Shown: positions 1 through 4,797 of the stretch, piece by piece
Numbering within the stretch: the stretch's first letter is position 1
Layout: every line of letters begins with the position of its first letter
NCBI GenBank assembly: GCA_003522105.1
Contig: DPGF01000088.1
Coordinates: forward strand, 409 to 5,799
DNA from: Oscillibacter sp.
GTDB lineage: Bacteria > Bacillota > Clostridia > Oscillospirales > Oscillospiraceae
Reading direction: 5' to 3'
DNA length: 5,391 bases
Translations under genes and position numbers: made by a program
Notes under the pieces: model-generated
Database searches by the model: none
What the model was told of the DNA's origin: nothing
The model's input: the letters and a program-made list of their open reading frames with translations, nothing else

Positions 1-458
1 AAAATCGTTCTGAGCTTCGCCCTTGCGCGGTAAAGCCTTGTGCTGACGGTCTTCTCCGCGATGGAGAGCATCGAGGCGATCTCCGCCGTCGAGTATCCTT
101 CGTAGTAAAAGAGCAGCAGTGGCACACGGTATTTCCTGTCAAGCGCCATCACGGCTTCGAACAGTTCTCCGTCCCGCGGCTGCTCGAAAGACAGCGTTTC
201 GGCGTAGTCGTCGATATCCTCGTGCCCGCGCCATGGCGAGCGAAAGAGCATCTTGCAGCGATTGACGGTGACACGGATGAGCCAGTTTTTCAAGTGGGCG
301 TCGGATTCGAACGCCTTATCCGTTTTGTACAGCTCTACCAATACGTCCTGCGTCACATCGTTGGCGTCGTCCGGGTTTTTGAGCCAGCCGTAGGCCACGC
401 GAAAGACCGTGTCCATGTACTTTTCTGCATTTTGGGCAAATGCTTCGTTTGATAACAT
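1..458 (-). CDS. ECF-type RNA polymerase sigma factor (sigma-70 family), C-terminus cut by window edge
   Basis: This is an alternative sigma factor that would direct RNA polymerase to a small regulon, typically in response to an envelope or stress signal. The 152 visible codons hold the two ECF domains. Region 2 spans residues ~12-75, with the core-binding and -10-recognition helices; the signature is VAYGWLKNPDDANDVTQDVL at 21-40 and HLKNWLIRVTVNRCK at 55-69. Region 4 spans ~98-152, with YYEGYSTAEIASMLSI (118-133) leading into the helix-turn-helix recognition helix EKTVSTRLYRARAKLR (135-150). A short acidic linker at ~78-97 replaces region 3, as expected for ECF factors. The ATG at 458 is preceded by GAGGAGA at about 9 nt spacing. 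Only a few residues should be missing, since family members are usually 160-180 aa. An anti-sigma gene would be expected just beyond the left edge, but this is not visible. The gene is divergent from the small-protein operon. Confidence 0.95.
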   Translation of the reverse strand, partial: MLSNEAFAQNAEKYMDTVFRVAYGWLKNPDDANDVTQDVLVELYKTDKAFESDAHLKNWLIRVTVNRCKMLFRSPWRGHEDIDDYAETLSFEQPRDGELFEAVMALDRKYRVPLLLFYYEGYSTAEIASMLSIAEKTVSTRLYRARAKLRTI

Positions 459-524
459 ATATGTTTCTCTCCTCAAAGGCCTTACACCATGTATGTGCGC
501 GAGCAGGCCGTTTTCTTTCACGGA

Positions 525-543
525 TTCTGAAAAATTTTCAGAA
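525..543. repeat. Perfect 19-bp palindrome in the divergent intergenic region, candidate operator
   Basis: TTCTGAAAA at 525-533 and TTTTCAGAA at 535-543 are perfect inverted copies around a single central A. It lies between the sigma-factor gene and the small-protein operon, about 67 bp from the first start codon and 75 bp from the second. The one-base centre makes it a poor RNA hairpin, so a dimeric DNA-binding protein site is a better reading than a terminator. No regulator is known for it here. An A+T-rich intergenic tract can also produce such symmetry by chance. Confidence 0.45.
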
Positions 544-547
544 ATTT

Positions 548-560
548 TGCCGCAGCGGCA
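548..560. repeat. Short G+C-rich palindrome next to the candidate operator
   Basis: TGCCGC at 548-553 and GCGGCA at 555-560 are inverted copies around one A. It starts 5 bp after the 525-543 palindrome and its last bases run into the -35-like CACA of the proposed rightward promoter. A factor bound here could block or assist that promoter. Six-base arms are short, so it may be coincidental. Confidence 0.3.
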
Positions 561-587
561 CAACTTTCTCCCCACCGTCATATACTG
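559..587 (+). promoter_or_regulatory. Putative promoter of the small-protein operon, SigK-like boxes
   Basis: The sequence shows CACA at 559-562, a 16-nt spacer, and CATATACTG at 579-587. The sporulation mother-cell sigma K of Bacillus and Clostridia recognises an AC-centred -35 (mACm), a spacer of about 16 nt, and a CATAnnnTA -10; this site differs only at the last base. The -10 also overlaps TATACT (581-586), one mismatch from the sigma-A consensus, but no acceptable sigma-A -35 lies 16-18 nt upstream. Transcription would start near 593-596, leaving a leader of about 25 nt before the first ATG. CGTC at 576-579 is reminiscent of an ECF -10, but its distance to the upstream AAC (11 nt) is too short. 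Confidence 0.4.
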
Positions 588-617
588 CCTTGAAAGACAG
601 GAAACGGAGGCGCAACA

Positions 618-875
618 ATGGATCAAAGCACACAGCAGCTCATCGACAAATTCAAGCACAACCCTGCCATGGCACAGGCGCTCCTGCAATCGCTCGACGG
701 GCAGCGACTCATGCAGATGCTCACCGCTCAGGACGGCGGCGCAGCGCTCAACCATGCAGCGCAAAGCGCCGCAGCGGGCAACACAAAGGAGCTGGCCGCG
801 ATGCTCTCAGGACTTATGAAAAGTCCGGAGGGAATGGCCGTTATGAACCGCATCAACGACAGCGCGAAAAAGTAA
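618..875 (+). CDS. Small helical protein of unknown function (85 aa), first gene of small-protein operon
   Basis: I cannot assign a function. The 85-aa product is short, rich in Ala, Gln, Met and Leu, and looks entirely alpha-helical, with no signal peptide or membrane segment, so it should be cytoplasmic. Visible motifs are NPAMAQALLQSLDGQRLMQM at 15-34 and SPEGMAVMNRI at 69-79. These 'N/S-P-x-x-M' helical starts recall the general look of STI1-type helical repeats, but only by inspection. The ATG at 618 has a strong GGAGG (606-610) 7 nt upstream. The stop lies 22 nt before the next gene, so the two are probably cotranscribed. I recall similar short proteins of unknown function from clostridial genomes. 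Alternative frames across this stretch have no such ribosome-binding site. Confidence 0.82.
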   Translation: MDQSTQQLIDKFKHNPAMAQALLQSLDGQRLMQMLTAQDGGAALNHAAQSAAAGNTKELAAMLSGLMKSPEGMAVMNRINDSAKK

Positions 876-897
876 ACGATCTCAGGGGGGCGTCACG

Positions 898-1314
898 ATG
901 AGCGAGTGGGAGGAAAAACTGAATACCCTGCTCTCCGATCCGGACGCCATGGCGCAGGTCATGCAGATGGCACAGAGCCTGTCGCAGCAGATGGGACAGC
1001 CGGGCGGCGCGGCGGCACCTCCGCCAAACGGTGCAGCAGTTCCGCCGCCTTCGCCCCCGCCGCAGGAAGGACAGGCGAACGCTTCTTCCCCGCTGCCCGG
1101 CGGCATTGATCCCTTGCTCGTTCAAAAGCTCCTGCCGCTGCTCTCGCAGCTGAACCGACCCGAGAGCGGCGAGACCGCCGCCTTCCTGCGCGCGCTGCGG
1201 CCGTTTTTGAAGCCGGAACGGCAGGACAAGGTTGAGCGCGCGGCACAGCTCGCGCGCTTCATTCATCTGGGAAAGACGCTGCTGCTCAGCGAAGGGGGGA
1301 CGCACGATGTATAA
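898..1314 (+). CDS. Two-block helical protein with Pro-rich linker, unknown function (138 aa)
   Basis: The function is unknown. The N-terminal block (1-33) begins MSEWEEKLNTLLSDPDAMAQ and continues as a Met/Gln/Ser-rich helix. It shares the 'P-x-AMAQ...QSL' pattern with residues 15-25 of the preceding protein. Residues ~34-68 form a Gly/Ala/Pro-rich low-complexity linker, including PPSPPPQ at 50-56. The C-terminal block (69-130) starts GGIDPLLVQKLLPLLSQLNR and continues through FLRALRPFLKPERQDKVERA, ending in ARFIHLGKTLLL; this looks like a compact helical bundle. No signal peptide or clear membrane span is seen. The ATG at 898 is preceded by AGGGGGG (884-890) at 7 nt. The 3' end overlaps the next gene by 8 nt, indicating translational coupling. 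Proteins with this layout occur in clostridial genomes as hypothetical proteins, to my recollection. Confidence 0.82.
   Translation: MSEWEEKLNTLLSDPDAMAQVMQMAQSLSQQMGQPGGAAAPPPNGAAVPPPSPPPQEGQANASSPLPGGIDPLLVQKLLPLLSQLNRPESGETAAFLRALRPFLKPERQDKVERAAQLARFIHLGKTLLLSEGGTHDV
1293..1299 (+). promoter_or_regulatory. Ribosome-binding site that fixes the start of the third small gene
   Basis: AGGGGGG at 1293-1299 lies inside the end of the preceding gene and 7 nt before the ATG at 1307. An upstream in-frame ATG at 1232 would extend the protein by 25 residues, but it has no comparable site and lies deep within the previous coding region. The 1307 start is therefore preferred. Confidence 0.7.
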
Positions 1315-1624
1315 CCGCTATCTTCGCAACGATGACGGTGTTTACACCCGCATGCCCATGCAGGATCTTCCACGCGGAGAAGCGCCGCCTCCCTCGCCCC
1401 CGGCAGGCGGAAACGCACCGCCGCCCAAAGCGGCGCAGGATAGCTCGCCCCCTCCGCCGATAAGCCGGGAAACCTCGCAGTTTTTCTCACACCTTCTCGA
1501 CAAGCTGCCGCTCAAGGGTGTTGACAAAGCGGATCTTTTGCTGCTGCTCATTCTTTTTTTCCTTTTCGAGGAAAAGGCGGACGACGAGCTGCTCATCGCA
1601 CTGGGACTGCTGCTCATCTTGTAA
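1307..1624 (+). CDS. Small Pro-rich protein with Leu-rich hydrophobic C-terminus, unknown function (105 aa)
   Basis: I recognise no characterised family. From the ATG at 1307 the protein opens MYNRYLRNDDGVYTRMPM, then has a Pro-rich disordered stretch (~23-51, with PPPSPPAGG at 28-36 and SPPPPIS at 47-53). A helical segment follows (RETSQFFSHLLDKLPLKGVD, 54-73). The last third is strikingly hydrophobic: ADLLLLLILFFLFEE (75-89), a short acidic turn KADDE (90-94), and LLIALGLLLIL (95-105) to the C-terminus. Each segment is only 11-13 residues, short for a full membrane span; they could form a membrane-embedded hairpin or a self-assembling core. The gene overlaps the preceding gene by 8 nt and is the last of the operon, with a terminator right after the stop. 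Similar short Leu-rich tails are, as I recall, recurrent in clostridial hypothetical proteins. Confidence 0.84.
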   Translation: MYNRYLRNDDGVYTRMPMQDLPRGEAPPPSPPAGGNAPPPKAAQDSSPPPPISRETSQFFSHLLDKLPLKGVDKADLLLLLILFFLFEEKADDELLIALGLLLIL

Positions 1625-1631
1625 CATACCG

Positions 1632-1671
1632 AAAAACAGGCCGTTCGATTGGATTCGAACAGCCTGCTTTA
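1632..1671. terminator. Bidirectional intrinsic terminator between converging operons
   Basis: CAGGCCGTTCGA (1637-1648) pairs with TCGAACAGCCTG (1655-1666) around a 6-nt loop. On the minus strand all 12 pairs form, one being a G-U wobble, and the stem is followed by TTTTT (complement of 1632-1636): a classic intrinsic terminator for the wall operon ending at 1688. On the plus strand the same position is a C-A mismatch and the downstream tract is CTTTATTCTTT, so it is a weaker but plausible terminator for the small-protein operon ending at 1624. Confidence 0.85.
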
Positions 1672-1687
1672 TTCTTTATGCTCGTTT

Positions 1688-2440
1688 TTACGGTTCGTCT
1701 GTCTCTCCGTGGAGTACCGTGCCGTCCGGCAGCGTAAATACGTCCGCATCGGGCGCGGTCGTATCGATCGTCATGCCCGCCATGCGGTAAACAACGTCCT
1801 CGCCTTGCAGCTTCTCCGCTGCGCAGAGCAGTCCGTCGTTTACACTGACCCAGTAGCGTTCAACATAGCCCCCATCATCAACGGCAGTCTCTACAAAGAT
1901 GCAGTCCACGGTGTCAAGCAGGCGGTAATCCGCCGCCGCGATCCGCTGCTTTTCGAGATGCAGAATATTCTCATACGTCGGGATCCCCTGCTCTTCATCG
2001 GCGGTGAAGGCCGACGCACTCTCATACCAAAGCTTGCTGCCGCCGTACCAGACCCAGATCTTTTCTCCGTTTGAGATCGTGTGGCTCTGCGAGCCGCCTG
2101 CCTTCTCCGCATCAACACGCATCCACGCCCCATCAACACTGACGCTGACATGATCGACACCGCTTCCGCCGGAGTAGTAGCGTTCAATGGTAATATCGCG
2201 CGAATAGCGCGCAGGGCGTTCGAGCGTTGCAATGGCCGACTGCACCGTGTCGGGCCGCACGGCAATACGCCCGACGGCGCTGTCGTCAAGCGCGGCATCG
2301 CTTGCATCGCTGCTGCTCGATTCCTGCGGCAGCACAACACGCGCGGGACGATGCAGCGCACCGCGCAACACAAACAGGAGCACCAGCAAAACGAGCGCGG
2401 CGAAGGCAGCGCCGATGGGCGTCACTCTCCGTTTTCTCAT
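1688..2440 (-). CDS. Membrane-anchored extracytoplasmic protein, LolA/RseB-like appearance (250 aa)
   Basis: The N-terminus is MRKRR followed by a hydrophobic segment at ~9-26 (GAAFAALVLLVLLFVL) with no lipobox Cys, so it is probably a single-pass anchor with the rest outside the membrane. A Ser/Asp/Ala-rich spacer (39-55) leads to a domain of one helix (~64-75) and successive beta-like strands, including KIWVWYGGSKLWYE (127-140), GYVERYWVSVNDGLLCAAEK (191-210) and DVFTLPDGTVL (233-243). A 'Y-W-V-x-x-x-x-G-L' strand pair and a terminal 'F-x-L-P-x-G' are typical of LolA-like folds (LolA, LppX, RseB) in Firmicutes envelope proteins. This is a fold-level guess, not a family assignment. Only two Cys exist (180 and 206), which could form a disulfide. 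The ATG at 2440 follows AAAGGAGT and lies 25 nt after the epimerase stop, so it is the last gene of the wall operon. Confidence 0.85.
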   Translation of the reverse strand: MRKRRVTPIGAAFAALVLLVLLFVLRGALHRPARVVLPQESSSSDASDAALDDSAVGRIAVRPDTVQSAIATLERPARYSRDITIERYYSGGSGVDHVSVSVDGAWMRVDAEKAGGSQSHTISNGEKIWVWYGGSKLWYESASAFTADEEQGIPTYENILHLEKQRIAAADYRLLDTVDCIFVETAVDDGGYVERYWVSVNDGLLCAAEKLQGEDVVYRMAGMTIDTTAPDADVFTLPDGTVLHGETDEP

Positions 2441-2465
2441 CTTGCTTCACTCCTTTCTTTTTCCG

Positions 2466-3611
2466 TCAGGCGTTGAAGTCGGCAGGGCGCTCCGTCTTTC
2501 GGCCAAAGTGCCAGAGGATCGCGTCGGCAATGCGCGCGCAGGCGTGGCCGTCGCCATAGGGGTTGACGGCGTGTGCCATCGCGTCGTAGGCCTCCTTGCT
2601 GCGCAGCAGCTCGTTGCCCATGCGCAGCACATCGTCGTACTCGATGCCGCAGAGCTTCACCGTTCCGGCAGCGACCGCCTCGGGGCGCTCGGTCTCTCTT
2701 CTCATCACGAGCACGGGCTTGCCGAGCGCAGGCGCTTCCTCCTGGAGTCCGCCGCTGTCGGTCATCACCATGTAGCAGCGCGCCATGAGGTTGTGCATCT
2801 CGTCCGCGCTCAGCGGATCGATGAGATGCACGCGCGGCGTACCGGCAAGGAACTTCTGCGCGTTCTCGCGCACAACGGGGCTGAGATGCACGGGATAGAC
2901 CAGCTCGCAGTCTTCGTTCTGGAGGGCAATATCGCGCAGCGCGGTCATGATATTCTCCATGGGCTGACCGTAATTCTCGCGGCGGTGGCAGGTGACGAGC
3001 ACGACTTTTCTCGAATAGTCCAGCTCGTTGAGCATTTCCGTTGTAAAGTGATAATCCTTGCGCACCGTTGTTTTCAGTGCGTCAATGACCGTATTGCCCG
3101 TGATGAAAAGGCCCTCGGTCACGCCCTCTTTGAGTAAATTCTCGCGGTTATTTTTCGTCGGGCAGAAATAGAGGTCGGCGATGGCCGTGACGAGCTTGCG
3201 GTTCATCTCCTCGGGGAACGGGGAGTATTTGTCGTAGGTGCGAAGGCCCGCCTCCACGTGCCCCACGGGCACCTTGTGGTAAAAGGCCGAGAGCGCGCCG
3301 GCAAACGTCGTGCTCGTGTCGCCGTGGACTAAAATCATGTCAGGCTTTAATTGCTCGATGGCATCGTCCATGCCGAGCAGGCACTTGCTCGTGATGGTCG
3401 AAAGCGTCTGCCGCGGCGTCATGATGTCGAGGTCGCAGTCAGCCTTGAGGTCAAAGACCTCCATCACGCTATCGAGCATTTCGCGGTGCTGCGCCGTCAC
3501 GCAGCACAGGCTCTCGATCTCCTCGCGGCTTGCCAGTTCCTTGACGAGCGGGGCCATCTTGATGGCCTCAGGCCGCGTGCCGAACACGCTCATTATGCGC
3601 AGTTTTTCCAT
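2466..3611 (-). CDS. wecB: UDP-N-acetylglucosamine 2-epimerase, non-hydrolysing
   Basis: A cytoplasmic enzyme interconverting UDP-GlcNAc and UDP-ManNAc (WecB, called MnaA in Gram-positives); ManNAc is needed for wall teichoic acid linkage units and some capsules. The 381-aa length is typical. The N-terminal Rossmann domain opens MSVFGTRPEAIKMAPLVKEL (7-26). The active-site set is present: VHGDTSTTFA with Asp98, GHVEAGLRT with Glu120, PFPEEMNRK with Glu134, and TCHRREN with His209, matching Asp95, Glu117, Glu131 and His213 of the E. coli enzyme. The second Rossmann domain carries the UDP-binding MTDSGGLQEEAPALGKPVLV (283-302) and RRETERPEAV (304-313). The ATG at 3611 directly abuts the TAA of the upstream transferase gene, with GAGGGAG inside that gene's end as ribosome-binding site, so translation is probably coupled. 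The hydrolysing (NeuC-type) epimerase is less likely, given the standard non-hydrolysing motifs. Confidence 0.97.
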   Translation of the reverse strand: MEKLRIMSVFGTRPEAIKMAPLVKELASREEIESLCCVTAQHREMLDSVMEVFDLKADCDLDIMTPRQTLSTITSKCLLGMDDAIEQLKPDMILVHGDTSTTFAGALSAFYHKVPVGHVEAGLRTYDKYSPFPEEMNRKLVTAIADLYFCPTKNNRENLLKEGVTEGLFITGNTVIDALKTTVRKDYHFTTEMLNELDYSRKVVLVTCHRRENYGQPMENIMTALRDIALQNEDCELVYPVHLSPVVRENAQKFLAGTPRVHLIDPLSADEMHNLMARCYMVMTDSGGLQEEAPALGKPVLVMRRETERPEAVAAGTVKLCGIEYDDVLRMGNELLRSKEAYDAMAHAVNPYGDGHACARIADAILWHFGRKTERPADFNA

Positions 3612-4781
3612 TTATGCTCCCTCTTTTTTCTTTTCGTTGGATTCTTCTTCAGGTTCCGCAGGCACGGTTTCCGCCGGTGTGGCGGTCTCTGTGTTCTTCT
3701 CCTCTGCCGCGGCCTTTTCCGCCTGCAACGCCTTGTCGATATCGCGGCGGAAGATGACGCGCGAGGCGAGGAATGCCGCCACCGCCAGCGCCATCAAAAA
3801 GAGCATCGCCTTGATCGCGCCGCTCGACGTCAGCACCACGGCGGAAAGGCCCAGAATGCTGCTGATGACATACAGCGCCGCGACCGCCTGCTTCTGGTTG
3901 AGACCCATGTCGATGAGGCGGTGGTGAATGTGGCCGCGATCCGGCGCCATGGGGTTCTGCCCGTGGGCAAGGCGGCGGATGATGGCAAAGAGCGTGTCGA
4001 ACATCGGAAGGCCGAGGATCAAAAACGGCACCGCGAACGACACGATGGCGTAATACTTAAAAAGGCCCTGAATGGAGATGGTCGCAAGGATATAGCCGAG
4101 GAACGTCGACCCCGTATCGCCCATGAACATCTTCGCAGGATTTCTGTTGAAGGGCAAGAAGCCGAGGCACGCGCCCACAAGCGAGGCCATCACGAGCGCC
4201 ACGTCACTCTCGGAGACGAGCAGCGCAATGACGAGCATTGAAATGGCGCTGATCGTGGAAACGCCGCAGGCAAGGCCGTCAAGTCCGTCGATAAGGTTGA
4301 CGGCATTTGTGATGCCCACGATCCACAGCACCGTGATGGGGATCGCCAGCCAGCCAAGATCCCAATACGGGCTATCGGCAAAGACGTTGGGGTTTGAAAG
4401 CGTCTGGACCACGACGCCGTGAAACACGGCGACGAGCGCCGCAAAGATCTGCACGCAGAACTTGAAGTATGCCCGCAGCGGGGACATGTCGTCCACCACA
4501 CCGAGCACGACGATGATGGACGCGCCGAGCAGGATGCCCTGCATCTGGTGATCCACCTTGACAAAGAGCAGCATGCTCACCATAAATCCGAGGAAGATCG
4601 CCAGACCGCCGAGGCGCGGCACGGGCTTTTTGTGCATGCGGCGGTTGTCCTTCGGCACGTCGATCGCGCCGATCTTATAGGCGAAGGACTTCACCATCGG
4701 GCACATCAGGTAGCTGACGACGAACGCGCACAGGAGTGCAGCGCCGACGCTCAGCAATAACTCTTTCGGAATTCCGTTCAT
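3612..4781 (-). CDS. wecA: Polyprenyl-phosphate GlcNAc-1-phosphate transferase, WecA/TagO type (MraY superfamily)
   Basis: An integral membrane enzyme that transfers GlcNAc-1-phosphate (or a related HexNAc-1-P) from UDP-sugar to undecaprenyl phosphate, the first lipid-linked step of wall glycopolymer synthesis. About ten or eleven hydrophobic segments run from residue 8 to about 345. Family motifs are KKPVPRLGG (51-59), GVVDDMSPLRA with Asp97/Asp98 (94-104), NAVNLIDGLDGLA (159-171), FNRNPAKMFMGDTGS (211-225), and the cytoplasmic PDRGHIHHRLIDMG (280-293), whose HIHH motif marks the WecA/TagO branch rather than MraY. I take the ATG at 4781 (389 aa), preceded by AAGGGTGGAG. A GTG at 4790 would add three residues, but its purine tract touches the start codon. 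The ~40-residue tail after the last span (350-389) is Ala/Glu/Lys/Pro-rich and longer than is usual. The gene begins 16 nt after trpS and abuts the epimerase gene. The exact sugar is not determinable. Confidence 0.96.
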   Translation of the reverse strand: MNGIPKELLLSVGAALLCAFVVSYLMCPMVKSFAYKIGAIDVPKDNRRMHKKPVPRLGGLAIFLGFMVSMLLFVKVDHQMQGILLGASIIVVLGVVDDMSPLRAYFKFCVQIFAALVAVFHGVVVQTLSNPNVFADSPYWDLGWLAIPITVLWIVGITNAVNLIDGLDGLACGVSTISAISMLVIALLVSESDVALVMASLVGACLGFLPFNRNPAKMFMGDTGSTFLGYILATISIQGLFKYYAIVSFAVPFLILGLPMFDTLFAIIRRLAHGQNPMAPDRGHIHHRLIDMGLNQKQAVAALYVISSILGLSAVVLTSSGAIKAMLFLMALAVAAFLASRVIFRRDIDKALQAEKAAAEEKNTETATPAETVPAEPEEESNEKKKEGA

Positions 4782-4784
4782 GTT

Positions 4785-4795
4785 CTCCACCCTTT
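4785..4795 (-). promoter_or_regulatory. Ribosome-binding site supporting ATG 4781 as the transferase start
   Basis: The minus strand reads AAAGGGTGGAG then AAC then ATG. The GGTGGAG part gives a normal, slightly tight spacing to the ATG at 4781. The only earlier start in frame is the GTG at 4790, which is itself part of this purine tract and has no spacer. Confidence 0.6.
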
Positions 4796-4797
4796 AA

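Noticed and set aside
487..495. CATACATGG on the minus strand as a SigE/SigK-type -10 for the sigma-factor gene
   Set aside because: The -10 resembles CATACAnT, but no matching -35 lies at the right distance; the nearest AAC is only about 13 nt upstream.
525..545. The 525-543 palindrome as an intrinsic terminator
   Set aside because: It has a one-base centre, an A+T-only core and no T-run after it on either strand, and it lies between divergent genes where no transcript ends.
562..579. AAC...CGTC as an ECF-type promoter for the small-protein operon
   Set aside because: The spacer between AAC (562-564) and CGTC (576-579) is 11 nt, well short of the ~16 nt needed.
409..901. Plus-strand frames at 409-819 and 440-901 spanning the intergenic region
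   Set aside because: They run through the sigma-factor start region and the first small gene in other frames, lack Shine-Dalgarno sequences, and have Arg/Ser/Thr-rich nonsense-like composition.
853..1305. A 150-codon minus-strand frame and the overlapping 882-1106 and 959-1246 frames
   Set aside because: All are opposite the 138-aa gene, which has a strong ribosome-binding site and operon context. The Cys/Gly/Arg-rich translations look like shadows.
2232..3137. A 301-codon open frame on the plus strand
   Set aside because: It lies antisense to the well-supported epimerase gene and the start of its neighbour, has a His/Arg/Ala-rich composition typical of frame shadows in G+C-rich DNA, and no ribosome-binding site or family resemblance.
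3351..4241. A 296-codon open frame on the plus strand, rich in His, Arg and Glu
   Set aside because: It is antisense to the epimerase and transferase genes, whose catalytic motifs are intact. The composition is that of a reverse-complement artefact.
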